A stretch of DNA of 64,000 bases from Sediminibacterium sp. GTDB lineage: Bacteria > Bacteroidota > Bacteroidia > B-17B0 > Aurantibacillaceae. This document shows positions 26,951-36,211 of this stretch, one piece after another. The notes beneath the pieces are model-generated. The model searched no databases. It saw only the letters and a program-made list of their open reading frames with translations, and was not told the DNA's origin. The stretch covers positions 124,001 through 188,000 of the forward strand of contig JASGCO010000003.1 of NCBI GenBank assembly GCA_030054095.1, written 5' to 3'. A program made the translations under genes and the position numbers. The stretch's first letter is position 1. The number at the start of each line of letters is the position of its first letter.

Positions 26951-27004
26951 TTTTTCCACCTTCCGGAAGGGCTAACCCATTAACTAAGAATATTTTACCC
27001 AAAA

Positions 27005-27035
27005 TTGGGAAATATGGCCCAAACTGCTATATTTG
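27005..27035 (+). promoter_or_regulatory. Bacteroidota-type promoter of secDF
   Basis: TTG at 27005-27007 and TATATTTG at 27028-27035 match the -33 and -7 elements of the phylum's primary sigma factor, with 20 bases between them. Transcription should begin near 27042, giving a leader of about 25 bases before the secDF ATG. The leader contains TTAATTAAAAAAAGA, an A-rich ribosome-access sequence typical of the group. This is the clearest promoter in the window. Confidence 0.72.
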
Positions 27036-27067
27036 CACCCTTAATTAAAAAAAGATAGTTCAGAATT

Positions 27068-30000
27068 ATGCAAAACAAAGGTGCCATAAAAATATTTGCC
27101 ATTTTACTAGCTTTGGCATGTATTTTTTATTTATCGTTTACATGGATTACGCGTGGAGTAGAAAGCGATGCCAGGGAGTATGCCAAATCGTACGTTGCTT
27201 CTCCTAAATTCACCAAAGCACTGGAAGCCTATGCTGCCGCTAACACGGGCAATAAAGAAGATTTCAGAGATTCGGTAGAAATGGCCATTAATGACCGTTA
27301 TCTGGACTCGATGAAAAAACTACCGGTGTACAATTTATTTGTAACCGAATATTCTTACGAAGAATGTAAACGTAATGAATTAAATCTGGGTCTTGACCTT
27401 CGTGGTGGTATGAACGTAACACTGGAAGTGTCAATTATTGACATTGTTAAGAATTTATCGAACAATAGCGCTGACCCTACATTTAATCAGGCTTTAAAAG
27501 AAACTCAAGCGAATCTGGGCGTAAACAACAACGACGATTTTATTACACTGTTTGAAAAAATGTATTCGAAACTGGCTCCTAACGGGCGTTTAGCGCCTTT
27601 GTTTACCAGTGTAGAAAACAAATCGGGTATTAATTACCAAACCAGCAACGAAGATGTGATTAAGTTTATCCGCGCTCAGGTAAAAGAAGCGGTTCAAAAC
27701 TCTGAGAACACCTTCCGCAGCCGTATTGACCGTTTTGGTGTGGCCCAGCCTAACATTCAGCAATTAGGTAACAGCGGCCGCATTCTGGTAGAATTACCGG
27801 GTGTAAAAGATAAAGAACGTGTACGCGAATTATTACAAGGTACTGCTAATCTTGAGTTTTGGGAAACATTCGACAATCAGGAAGTATATCAGTATTTTGA
27901 AAAAGCCAACGCGGTGTTAAGTAAGGAACTGTATGGTTCTGCAACTGTAAAAACAGATTCTATTAAAGGGGATTCTTTAGCCGCCAATACAGGTACTGCT
28001 GTTGCCAGCACTTCTGCCACTACCTCAAACACAACTGTTGCTGTTGATTCGTCTAAAAAAGATTCTGCCCTTACACCGGTTGCAAGCCCAAGTGTAAACC
28101 CTAACGATACGGCGCTCGCTAATTTCAAAAAACGCTTTCCGTTAATTTCGGGTAGCCAGTTTAGTCCGTTACGTTTTATTTTAGGTACTAATGAAAAAAA
28201 CCAACAGTACTTAGTTCCGGGTGCTATGGTTGCTCAGGCCTTTACGAAAGATGACGTGAAGAAAGCAAATGAATACCTGGCCAACGAAAAAGTACGCGCG
28301 GTATTTCCTTCGAAACTCCGTTTTATGTGGGGTGCTAAAGAAGAGGAGTTAAAAGATGCGGAAGGGAAAGTAGTTCAATCGTATTACGTGTTATACGCGG
28401 TTAAAGCGAGTGATGCGAAAGGTAGTCCTGCCCTGAGTGGTGATATTATTACCTCGGCACAGAAAGATTACGATGCGCAAAGTGGTGGTACGCCTATCAT
28501 TTCGATGAACATGAATAATGAGGCTGCTAAAAAATGGCAGAAAATTACAGGTGCCAATGTTGGGAAAGCCATTGCCGTTGTGATGGATAACATGGTGTAT
28601 TCTGCCCCTAATGTTAATCAGGAAATTTCGGGTGGTCAGTCGCGCATCAGCGGTAACTTTACCGATAAAGAAGCCGAAGCTATTGCCGCTATTTTAAGTG
28701 CCGGTAAATTACCTGCCCCTGCCCGTATTGTGGAATACAGTGAAGTTGGTCCTACATTAGGTCAGGAAGCGATCGAATCGGGTTTAATGAGTTTTGTAAT
28801 TGCCCTGATTGTGATTTTGGTATTTATGGTGGCTTACTACAATAAAGCCGGTTTAGTGGCTAACGTAGCGCTTATTGCCAATATGTTCTTTATTATGGGG
28901 GTTCTTACCTCGATGGGTGCAGTGTTAACGTTACCAGGTATTGCCGGTATCGTATTAACCATTGGTTTAGCGGTAGATGCCAACATCCTTATTTTTGAGC
29001 GTATCCGTGAGGAACTGGCATTGGGTAAGAGCATTAACCAGTCTATTAAGGAAGGGTTTAAACATGCGATGAGTTCGATCATTGACTCGAATGCTACTTT
29101 GGCTATTCTGGCTTTAATTCTGATGATTTTTGGTAGCGGTCCGGTGAAAGGGTTTGCTACTACCTTATTGGTTGGTATCCTGTCTTCCTTATTCTCTGCT
29201 ATTTTAATTACCCGTGTTATTTTCGAATGGATGCTGGATCGCAAAATGCCTATTCCGTTTGACAACAACATGACGCGTAACGCGTTTAAAAATATCGCGT
29301 TTGATTTTGTTGGCCGTCGTAAATTGTATTATGCGTTCTCAGCCGTGGTTATTGTATTGGGAGTAGTATTTTACTTCAAAAACGGTGGTTTTAACTTAGG
29401 TGTTGATTTTAAAGGTGGCCGTACGTATCAGGTACGTTTTGAGCGCGAGGTAAATACAGATGATGTGAAAAAAGCCCTTGCTGCCGGATTTGAAAGTTCA
29501 CCTGAAGTAAAAACCTTAGGCAATGCCAATCAGGTAAAAATTACCACTACTTTCCGTGTAAGCGATAATAGCGCTACTGTAGATAAGGAAGTGGAAGATA
29601 TCTTAAACAAGGGATTAAGCGGTTTAAACAATCCTTACAAAGTGATGCAATCGCAAAAAGTAGGTCCTACCATTGCAACCGATATTGTTTATGGAGCATA
29701 CGGTGCCATTCTCTTCTCTTGTATTATGATGTTTATTTACATTGTAGTGCGTTTCCGTAAGTGGCAATATGGTTTAGGTTCGGTTGTGGCTTTGTTCCAC
29801 GACGTACTGTTCGTATTGGCGTGCTATACTATTGGCGATGGTTTATTACCGTTCTCTTTAGAAATTGGTCAGGATTTTATCGCGGCCATTTTAACGGTAA
29901 TGGGTTACACCATGACAGAAACGGTGGTTGTGTTTGACCGTATCCGCGAGCGTTTAGCTGAAAGCGGTAAAGCCGATGTATTTGGTGAAGAACGTAATAA

Positions 30001-30208
30001 ATTAATTAACTACGCATTGAACAGTACCTTAAGCCGTACCATTTTAACCTCATTAACCGTATTCTTTGTGTTAGTGGTTATCTTTATTTTCGGTGGCGAA
30101 AGTATCCGCGGATTTATCTTTGCCTTATTGATCGGACGTATTATCGGTACTTACTCTTCGTTGTGTATCTCTACACCAATTGTAGTGGATTTCGACAAGA
30201 AAAAATAA
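27068..30208 (+). CDS. secDF: Protein translocase subunit SecDF (fused)
   Basis: At 1046 residues this is the fused SecD-SecF membrane component that uses the proton gradient to help complete protein export through SecYEG. The SecD half has an N-terminal transmembrane helix, LNLGLDLRGGMNVTLEV, the large periplasmic P1 domain with FRSRIDRFGVAQPNIQ, a Ser/Thr/Ala-rich low-complexity insert near residues 305-345, and the SecD membrane core with AVDANILIFERIREEL. The SecF half follows, with FNLGVDFKGGRTYQVRF and the core TVVVFDRIRERL. Fusion is usual in Bacteroidota. It has its own promoter and a strong terminator, so it is likely monocistronic. Confidence 0.97.
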   Translation: MQNKGAIKIFAILLALACIFYLSFTWITRGVESDAREYAKSYVASPKFTKALEAYAAANTGNKEDFRDSVEMAINDRYLDSMKKLPVYNLFVTEYSYEECKRNELNLGLDLRGGMNVTLEVSIIDIVKNLSNNSADPTFNQALKETQANLGVNNNDDFITLFEKMYSKLAPNGRLAPLFTSVENKSGINYQTSNEDVIKFIRAQVKEAVQNSENTFRSRIDRFGVAQPNIQQLGNSGRILVELPGVKDKERVRELLQGTANLEFWETFDNQEVYQYFEKANAVLSKELYGSATVKTDSIKGDSLAANTGTAVASTSATTSNTTVAVDSSKKDSALTPVASPSVNPNDTALANFKKRFPLISGSQFSPLRFILGTNEKNQQYLVPGAMVAQAFTKDDVKKANEYLANEKVRAVFPSKLRFMWGAKEEELKDAEGKVVQSYYVLYAVKASDAKGSPALSGDIITSAQKDYDAQSGGTPIISMNMNNEAAKKWQKITGANVGKAIAVVMDNMVYSAPNVNQEISGGQSRISGNFTDKEAEAIAAILSAGKLPAPARIVEYSEVGPTLGQEAIESGLMSFVIALIVILVFMVAYYNKAGLVANVALIANMFFIMGVLTSMGAVLTLPGIAGIVLTIGLAVDANILIFERIREELALGKSINQSIKEGFKHAMSSIIDSNATLAILALILMIFGSGPVKGFATTLLVGILSSLFSAILITRVIFEWMLDRKMPIPFDNNMTRNAFKNIAFDFVGRRKLYYAFSAVVIVLGVVFYFKNGGFNLGVDFKGGRTYQVRFEREVNTDDVKKALAAGFESSPEVKTLGNANQVKITTTFRVSDNSATVDKEVEDILNKGLSGLNNPYKVMQSQKVGPTIATDIVYGAYGAILFSCIMMFIYIVVRFRKWQYGLGSVVALFHDVLFVLACYTIGDGLLPFSLEIGQDFIAAILTVMGYTMTETVVVFDRIRERLAESGKADVFGEERNKLINYALNSTLSRTILTSLTVFFVLVVIFIFGGESIRGFIFALLIGRIIGTYSSLCISTPIVVDFDKKK

Positions 30209-30227
30209 GATCTATTATTAATATTTT

Positions 30228-30263
30228 AAAAAGAGGCTGTTATAAAAAGACAGCCTCTTTTTA
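30228..30263 (+). terminator. Rho-independent terminator after secDF
   Basis: AAAGAGGCTGT (30230-30240) pairs perfectly with ACAGCCTCTTT (30250-30260) around a 9-base loop. It is preceded by A residues and followed by a T tract. It begins about 20 bases past the secDF stop. Because A and T runs flank both sides, it could work in either direction. Confidence 0.88.
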
Positions 30264-30413
30264 TTTGTATAGTAGTTAAGGATTCTGAGACTGGTGTATC
30301 AAGTTCCAATCACTTAAAATTGGGCATCCAATCCTCTCAATCAATTAACACCAAAGTATGGGTTAAACAGTCCAATACTAAAATTGCATGGTTTTATAAC
30401 TCGATAGCGGAAA

Positions 30414-31145
30414 ATGAATTTAAACTCAACAGAGAAGCCTTCTGGAAAAACCGTTCAGGACTTAATAGATACCTGTTACCTTCAGTTGTCATGTTATCAC
30501 CTAAACCGGAATATAGAAGGCTGTCCGTGCTGTGTGAGTGAGGAAGATAAGTACCGCCTACTTAGTAAACCGCTAAAATTATTAAGTGCTGATGATTTGT
30601 ATAAGTTTACATTTAAAGCTATGACCACCTGGGGCGAGGCCAATGATTTTAAACACTACCTTCCCCGCATTCTGGAATTGGTTTTTACTGAATCATCCAC
30701 GATTGACATTGAACTTTTACATAGCAAATTACTACAAGCGAGCTTTTTTGAATGGCCGGAAACAGAACAACAGGCGGTTTTAAATCTGGCTGAAGCAGCC
30801 TGGCCATTATTATGCAGTAACACTCAAAATGTATCCCTGTCAGATCTACAGAATCTTGATAATCTTGGTGTTCCTTTATTAAAACTCTTACACGTTATGG
30901 AATGCGAGCCCGGATCGGCTACTTTTCCCTTATTAGTCCGTTTTATTGATGATTGTCTGAGCGATCTGTTAAACCAAAATCTGAAATCATCGCGGAAAGA
31001 AAATGCATTACGGGATCAGATCAAACAATGGAGCAGCAAGCAACACGCCTTATTGGAACGGGGATTCTATTTCTACGAAGCCTCCGATCCCGGATTCGCA
31101 AAACAAATTTCGGATACGCTTTACCGCATGGAACACTTTATGTGA
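30414..31145 (+). CDS. Conserved hypothetical protein with CPCC motif
   Basis: The 243-residue soluble protein is mostly helical. It contains GCPCCVSEEDK near residue 38, a paired-cysteine motif that could bind metal, and a conserved-looking FKAMTTWGEANDFKHYLPR stretch near residues 67-86. No signal peptide or membrane helix is present. I recall uncharacterised homologues with the GCPCC and WG-NDFKHFLPR motifs but know no function. It is alone between secDF and a convergent lipoprotein gene, and codon use looks ordinary. Another plus-strand frame at 31003-31344 overlaps it and is treated as spurious. Confidence 0.75.
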   Translation: MNLNSTEKPSGKTVQDLIDTCYLQLSCYHLNRNIEGCPCCVSEEDKYRLLSKPLKLLSADDLYKFTFKAMTTWGEANDFKHYLPRILELVFTESSTIDIELLHSKLLQASFFEWPETEQQAVLNLAEAAWPLLCSNTQNVSLSDLQNLDNLGVPLLKLLHVMECEPGSATFPLLVRFIDDCLSDLLNQNLKSSRKENALRDQIKQWSSKQHALLERGFYFYEASDPGFAKQISDTLYRMEHFM

Positions 31146-31257
31146 AATTTTTAGTCCGTGGTTCCCAACCATTCCATTATTAAACTATAAGTTACTTTCA
31201 AAAAAAGGGGGAAATGGTTCTGTCTTGTGCCGAAGTAATATCCTTTCAGCATTAATT

Positions 31258-31881
31258 TCACTGATATTTTTTGTTGTCTATTCTGATACGTTCCGGCTTG
31301 CCCCGCTCCATCCTTCTGTAATCTTCAAGCTGTACTTCGTTTAGTATAAACCCATTTTCTTTCTCATTTCGCCGGAAATAGACATGATAGTCGAACTGAT
31401 GTTTGAACTCAGGATAAAACGTTACAAATATAAATTCAGCAGTATCCTGATTTATCCATCCTACAGCATTCACATAAGGGGAGGTTCTGCTATAGCTCAA
31501 TTTCATGGCATCTGCCCTATCCTCGGGTAACACCATCATTCCGACGTGATTAATCGTATCTGGTAATTGCACATCCGGAAAGTCCGCATTTTTACCCAAA
31601 AACAATGTATTTATTACAATTCCTTCTTTTTGTTTCATGACATTAATGTATTCTGTAATAGCAGATACAAAAAGTGATTCAAGCTGCTGAGACTGTGGTG
31701 ACGACATACTATCTGAAACTGCCGTAAGTAAAGTATCCTTAGGAGGATTTGAAAATGCTTTACTCTGCCCCTTCCGGTTAAAGTCAGAATCGGAACATGC
31801 CATTAAACATAACGCTACCGTAAACAACATTATAAATGGCGACACATTCTTATTAAACGAATAAAACAAGCGGTGTATCAT
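31258..31881 (-). CDS. Putative lipoprotein of unknown function
   Basis: With the ATG at 31881, the product begins MIHRLFYSFNKNVSPFIMLF and reaches the lipobox LMAC, giving lipidation at the cysteine near residue 29. A GTG at 31935 would add 18 residues and weaken the signal peptide, so I choose 31881. The mature ~180 residues are soluble and contain no motif I recognise. It probably sits on the inner or outer membrane facing the periplasm. It lies 84 bases after the lpxD-like gene on the same strand and may share its transcript. Confidence 0.65.
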   Translation of the reverse strand: MIHRLFYSFNKNVSPFIMLFTVALCLMACSDSDFNRKGQSKAFSNPPKDTLLTAVSDSMSSPQSQQLESLFVSAITEYINVMKQKEGIVINTLFLGKNADFPDVQLPDTINHVGMMVLPEDRADAMKLSYSRTSPYVNAVGWINQDTAEFIFVTFYPEFKHQFDYHVYFRRNEKENGFILNEVQLEDYRRMERGKPERIRIDNKKYQ

Positions 31882-31965
31882 CACATACTTAATAAAGTGT
31901 AAAATAAATCCGGTGATCTTTAACGCAATTACCACGTATCCGGAAACACGGCATTACTTTTCCGC

Positions 31966-32892
31966 TTAATACAACTTCTTAATCAAATCGGGCAGCTGCT
32001 TAGCGGCAAACAATTCACGCATCTTTTCCCTTGCTGGTCCGGCGGGGCTTCCAAAATACGTTTGACCGGCTTTCACATTTTCGCCCAAACCACTTTGTGC
32101 TAAAATAGTGGCGCCATCTTCAATGGTAATATCACTGCTAATTCCAACTTGTCCCCAAACAGTAACACGGTTTCCGATTTTACAGGCGCCCGCAATGCCT
32201 ACCTGAGCAGCGAACAAACACATCTCCCCTATTTCCACATCGTGCCCTACGTGTACCTGATTGTCCAAAATACTGGCTCTGCCTATAACCGTATTACTGC
32301 TGACACCTTTATCAATGGTACAATTACTTCCAATAACCACCTCATCTTCTATAATAACATTACCACAGGTATAAAGTGGTTCAAACGAACTGGCCCGCTT
32401 TTTAAAATAAAACGCGTCGCTGCCAATGGTAGTATTGGCATGAATAGTAACGCCATTACCAACACGGCAATGATCGTAGATAACCACATTCGGGTGTATC
32501 ACACAATTATCGCCAATTACCACCTGATTACCAATAAAACACCCCGGCATAATAATGGTGTTTTTCCCGATTGTTGCCGTAGCACTAATGTTCTGACTAC
32601 TATATTGTCTGGGTAAAAAATGAGCTGTTAACTGATTAAAGGCGGTGAAAGGTTCCGGATGTATAATGAGGGCCTTACCCTGCGGGCACTCCACTTCCTT
32701 ATTAATAATAATAGTTGTAGCCGCGCTGGTCAATGCTTTATCGTAGTATTTAGGATGATCTACAAACACAGCATCTCCGGGACCCACACGATGTATTTCG
32801 TTAAATCCGGTAACCAAATGATGTTCGCTACCCACAAAAGGAGCATTTATATAAGCCGCAATGTCTTTCAGCGGCGTGGGTGTAATTTGCAT
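31966..32892 (-). CDS. lpxD: LpxD-like UDP-3-O-acylglucosamine N-acyltransferase
   Basis: The 308-residue protein has an N-terminal LpxD-type domain (residues ~1-95) followed by left-handed beta-helix hexapeptide repeats (about 100-290, for example IGDNCVIHPNVVIYD, IGSNCTIDKGV, IGNRVTVWGQVGIS). The NQVHVGHDVEIG segment supplies the likely catalytic histidine. LpxD adds the second acyl chain to UDP-acyl-GlcN in lipid A biosynthesis. It is shorter than the usual ~340 residues and is not next to lpxC, fabZ or lpxA, so it may be a paralogue with another acyl acceptor. It overlaps or nearly abuts the upstream hypothetical gene (1-base gap), suggesting an operon. The symbol reflects the family, not proven function. 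Confidence 0.82.
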   Translation of the reverse strand: MQITPTPLKDIAAYINAPFVGSEHHLVTGFNEIHRVGPGDAVFVDHPKYYDKALTSAATTIIINKEVECPQGKALIIHPEPFTAFNQLTAHFLPRQYSSQNISATATIGKNTIIMPGCFIGNQVVIGDNCVIHPNVVIYDHCRVGNGVTIHANTTIGSDAFYFKKRASSFEPLYTCGNVIIEDEVVIGSNCTIDKGVSSNTVIGRASILDNQVHVGHDVEIGEMCLFAAQVGIAGACKIGNRVTVWGQVGISSDITIEDGATILAQSGLGENVKAGQTYFGSPAGPAREKMRELFAAKQLPDLIKKLY

Positions 32893-32893
32893 A

Positions 32894-33601
32894 CTATAAA
32901 TTTATTTCGTCGTCGTAATTGGCAGAACTCATATATCCTAAACGTTTTCCGGTACGCAGAACAGAACTACTGTTCTTCTCCTGTATTTCCATCACGCTTA
33001 CCTCACGAACCACATCGAAAGGGGGGGTAAACAAATCAAACGAAATAGCAAAAATAACCAGTTCGTTAATAATATCCTTCAAATGTTCCTTTGTTAAAGG
33101 CTCTGTACTAAAACCCGAGTATTTATAAGCTAAAGCGTTAATACGGGTTTCAATAAAAAAATGCATTTCGCGGTTTACAAAAATCCGGCAGGTTAAGTAT
33201 CCCAGATCGTTTAAGCGATTATACTTAAAAGAATCGGCCAGAAAGTTATAGATATTAATAATACCACAATACGAATTCAGTTCATTTTGTTTAATATAAC
33301 CTGTTTTGAACATTTGGTGCGAACGGTCGAACTCAAATACATTGGTGTGCATGTAAAAATCAAGCACGTCGCCTGCTACTTTCAGTTGAGCTACCTGAGG
33401 TCCCACATCGCTGTACTTAATGGAAATACGTGTATCTATCTTTACGGATTCTTTCCTTATTTCCTCCTCCGTATCATTCAATACTTCTTTTAAAAGTGAA
33501 AATGCCTTAATGGTATTGGCAAACACATTCTGTTTCATTACTGATTTTTGTCCGAGTAATTTAAGAATGGTTTCTTTTTGTTGATCGCTGGCTGAACTCA
33601 T
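32894..33601 (-). CDS. Conserved hypothetical cytoplasmic protein
   Basis: A 235-residue soluble protein with a helical N-terminus (QKETILKLLGQKSVMKQNVF) and a mixed alpha/beta middle containing MHTNVFEFDRSH and YCGIINIYNFLADSF. No signal peptide, membrane segment or catalytic motif is evident. It is one base from the lpxD-like gene and should be co-transcribed with it. That pairing suggests a role near cell envelope synthesis, but this is inference from position only. I do not recognise the family by name. Confidence 0.75.
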   Translation of the reverse strand: MSSASDQQKETILKLLGQKSVMKQNVFANTIKAFSLLKEVLNDTEEEIRKESVKIDTRISIKYSDVGPQVAQLKVAGDVLDFYMHTNVFEFDRSHQMFKTGYIKQNELNSYCGIINIYNFLADSFKYNRLNDLGYLTCRIFVNREMHFFIETRINALAYKYSGFSTEPLTKEHLKDIINELVIFAISFDLFTPPFDVVREVSVMEIQEKNSSSVLRTGKRLGYMSSANYDDEINL

Positions 33602-33688
33602 AATCTAAAGATTAAATATAAAAAAAGTCCTGTACTGTATCACTACATTAACACGACTTAATTTTAGGATAATACCTCTGTTTATAAA

Positions 33689-33696
33689 CAAAGGTA
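33689..33696 (-). promoter_or_regulatory. Possible -7 element ahead of the hypothetical/lpxD-like pair
   Basis: On the minus strand TACCTTTG matches TAnnTTTG exactly, about 90 bases before the ATG at 33601. No TTG is found at the required distance upstream, where the sequence is the end of the metallophosphoesterase gene. It is a candidate only. Confidence 0.28.
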
Positions 33697-33708
33697 CCGA
33701 ACCCATTT

Positions 33709-34965
33709 TTATGCCTTTTGAAGTTCGATAAGTGTAATTTCAGGCCATATCCCCAAACGTCCGGGATAACCCAAAAAACCAAGCCCGCGGTTCACGTATA
33801 AAAACTGTTCGTCCTGTTTATATAGTCCGGCCCATTGCGGGTAAAAGTACTTAGAAGGACTCCATTTCAATCCCGGAATCTCGATGCCAAACTGCATACC
33901 ATGTGTATGGCCACTGAGCGTAAGATCCACATCCGTATATTCTTTGGTAACCTGCACGCTCCAATGACTCGGATCATGGCTCATCAGAATTTTGAATGGA
34001 TACACTTCAGTTCCGCTGTGCGCCTCATTCATTTTACCGTATCTCGGAAACCGCATACTTCCACCCCAGTTCTCAATGCCCAGCAACGCAATTTTTTCGC
34101 CATCTTTTTCCAAAGACACATGTTCATTCATTAGTAAACGCCAGCCCACCTGCTGCTGGGTTTGTTTTAACTGCTCCAGATTTGCCTGCTTGGCTTCCGG
34201 CGAATCCCACGACACATAATCACCATAGTCGTGATTTCCTAATACAGAAAACACACCATACGGTGCTTTCAATTTACGATACGCATCTTCAAAACCATTG
34301 GTTTCTGACGACACATTGTTAACCAAATCGCCCGTAAAAAGTATCAGATCGGGCTTCAGATCCATCACCATATCAAAGGCTTTATGCAATGCGTTTGTGT
34401 TAACAAACGATCCCGTATGTATATCAGACAACTGAACAATTTTAAAATCATGAAATGCCTGAGGCAATTTTTTGGATGGCACTTTTACATTATGCACCCT
34501 GAATTTATAGGCTCCTCTTAAAATACCATATAAAAAACCCGCGGCCGGAATAACGGTAAACGCAATAGCAGCCTGCGATAAAAATTTTAAGCGGTCTATT
34601 TTTAAATGCCCCGCTACCTGTTCGTTTGTTGGTTGGCTGGCCACAAGAGCATATAACCAGCGGAATAAACGAAATACATCATCAATAATAAGAAAACTGC
34701 AACCGATAAGCTTACAAATCAGTAGTATTAATCCGATGGAAGAAACATACCGGAAAAAATTATTCCACTCCGGTGGCGGATAAAACAATGAAACAAGACC
34801 AATTAGCATATTAAAAGCCGCCAATACGTAAGCTATCCAATAAACTACCTGCCGGCGACTCTGCGTAAAATCCTGAGCAAACGTTTTTACCGCCTGAAAA
34901 AAGTAAAACTCTATGAGCAGAATAATGATGAAAAAAATTAAAAACCGTAAAAACATAAGGCTCAA
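33709..34965 (-). CDS. Membrane-anchored metallophosphoesterase
   Basis: The 418-residue protein has about four N-terminal transmembrane helices (first ~110 residues) and a twin-basic-free linker, then a calcineurin-like phosphoesterase domain from about residue 185. Metal-binding motifs are visible: QLSDIHTGS, LFTGDLVNN, LGNHDYGDY and SGHTHGMQFG. This arrangement corresponds to the YkuE/YaeI-like group of membrane metallophosphoesterases, some of which act on phospholipid or UDP-diacylglucosamine substrates; the substrate here is not determined. It is a single gene on the minus strand with its start diverging from the P-loop kinase-like gene across 112 bases. Confidence 0.88.
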   Translation of the reverse strand: MSLMFLRFLIFFIIILLIEFYFFQAVKTFAQDFTQSRRQVVYWIAYVLAAFNMLIGLVSLFYPPPEWNNFFRYVSSIGLILLICKLIGCSFLIIDDVFRLFRWLYALVASQPTNEQVAGHLKIDRLKFLSQAAIAFTVIPAAGFLYGILRGAYKFRVHNVKVPSKKLPQAFHDFKIVQLSDIHTGSFVNTNALHKAFDMVMDLKPDLILFTGDLVNNVSSETNGFEDAYRKLKAPYGVFSVLGNHDYGDYVSWDSPEAKQANLEQLKQTQQQVGWRLLMNEHVSLEKDGEKIALLGIENWGGSMRFPRYGKMNEAHSGTEVYPFKILMSHDPSHWSVQVTKEYTDVDLTLSGHTHGMQFGIEIPGLKWSPSKYFYPQWAGLYKQDEQFLYVNRGLGFLGYPGRLGIWPEITLIELQKA

Positions 34966-35077
34966 AATTACCTAATTCAGATGATATAGTACCTTTTTAG
35001 CTTTTTTTAGGGTTAATCCACCCGATTCTTAAATTGTTCTTATAAAATCAGTAACCTTTTTAATTTACTTTGCCGTA

Positions 35078-35479
35078 ATGAAAGTTCTGATTCTGTTAAG
35101 AGGCTTACCCGGTGCCGGAAAAAGTACCCTGGCCGGTATTTTATCTGAAAACCGTTATCCCGTTTACAGTGTAGATGATTATTTTACAGATCCTGAAACC
35201 GGAACCTACACGTTTAAACATAACGAAAACCACCTGGCCTATCAGCAATGTGAAACAAATACGCAAAATGCCATGGAGGACGGGCATTCAAAAATATTTG
35301 TTCATAATACGTTTACCCTGCAATGGGAAATGGAACCCTACTTTAAACTGGCTGCCAAACACCAGTATGCCATACATGTTGTAACCGTCGAAAATTACCA
35401 CGGCGGTGAAAATATACATGGCATTCCCCGTGAACAACTTGAAAAAATGGCGGCTAAATACCCTTTACGATTGCTATAA
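35078..35479 (+). CDS. Small P-loop kinase-like ATP-binding protein
   Basis: The 133-residue protein begins with strand LILLRGLPGAGKST, a Walker A motif (GLPGAGKS). It then shows SVDDYFTDPETGTYTF and ends in a region with HVVTVENYHGGENIHGIP. This pattern is that of AAA_33-type small kinases related to polynucleotide kinase and NEDD4-binding protein 2 domains. They transfer phosphate from ATP to nucleic acid ends or small substrates; the substrate is unknown here. The last six bases overlap the end of the converging DUF4255 gene. Confidence 0.8.
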   Translation: MKVLILLRGLPGAGKSTLAGILSENRYPVYSVDDYFTDPETGTYTFKHNENHLAYQQCETNTQNAMEDGHSKIFVHNTFTLQWEMEPYFKLAAKHQYAIHVVTVENYHGGENIHGIPREQLEKMAAKYPLRLL

Positions 35480-36058
35480 CTCACCTGTATCGGCAATTTT
35501 TACGCTTTCCTCAGGTTTTGTCAACAGACTTCCTTTGTCTTTTACAACCCCTTCATCAAACGTAAGCATTCGCACTTTGTAACTCATTGATGGCATATAC
35601 TTGGCACCTATGGTGCTCCACAAATAACTCATGCTCTGGTAATCGGTTTTAAATAACTCAAATACCAATTTACTGACCCCTGGTCCCATTTCGGGATATT
35701 TTTCCGATAAAAACACCATATTGGTTTGAAAAAACAAAATGGTGGCAGATACAAACTTCAGGCTTTCATTATAATCATTAAAATTTCCCGAAAAAAGAAC
35801 GTATAAATTAATGCTTACCGGCGGATTCTTTACCTCGTACCCCGCTCCGGATTTTCGGGTAAAGGGTAAATTGCTGTTAATGGTCTCTTGTTCAATATTT
35901 ACCAGACTAATTACCATTTTATCACTAATGCTGGTGGGCACCGTTCCGTCATGGTTAACCAGATTAGAAACAATGGCCCTATCATCATTAATGCGAAAAG
36001 TTGTTTTAAAATAGGTGTTTAGTTCTTTTGCTACAAAATTAAGACAGGTGTGTATCAT
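35474..36058 (-). CDS. DUF4255 protein, probable eCIS tail terminator (Afp16/Pvc16-like)
   Basis: The 194-residue protein shows the DUF4255 pattern: an N-terminal helix MIHTCLNFVAKELNTYF, then DKMVISLVNIEQE, PPVSINLYVLFSGNF and YNESLKFVSATILFFQT, and a C-terminal WSTIGAKYMPSMSYKVRML. In Afp and PVC loci the DUF4255 protein is the cap that terminates sheath and tube growth and is normally encoded within the cluster. Here no DUF4255 gene is in the 14-gene operon; this one lies about 13 kb beyond the sheath gene, among unrelated genes and on the same strand. It is the natural candidate for the missing cap. Complementation of the operon is inference, but the family match is good. Confidence 0.85.
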   Translation of the reverse strand: MIHTCLNFVAKELNTYFKTTFRINDDRAIVSNLVNHDGTVPTSISDKMVISLVNIEQETINSNLPFTRKSGAGYEVKNPPVSINLYVLFSGNFNDYNESLKFVSATILFFQTNMVFLSEKYPEMGPGVSKLVFELFKTDYQSMSYLWSTIGAKYMPSMSYKVRMLTFDEGVVKDKGSLLTKPEESVKIADTGEL

Positions 36059-36211
36059 ATAACAAATAAACCAAAAAAGCCCGAACCCTCAAAATATCCT
36101 GCTTCATTAACAGGTAATAATGCTGTTGCATAAGTTACTGCAAACCGTTACTTTTAAGTTTGCTTAAACTGATAAAACTAAACCACGGGGGTACATACCC
36201 TATAGAATAAC

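Noticed and set aside
26959..26970. Perfect 12-base palindrome CCTTCCGGAAGG after the VWA gene
   Set aside because: It has no loop and no T tract, so it cannot form a normal terminator; no regulator context supports an operator.
28837..29271. 144-residue open frame on the minus strand
   Set aside because: It lies wholly inside secDF, whose coding frame is certain, and is a shadow of its codon pattern.
31003..31344. Plus-strand 113-residue frame after the CPCC gene
   Set aside because: Its first part overlaps the CPCC gene in another frame and its end overlaps the convergent lipoprotein gene; no motif.
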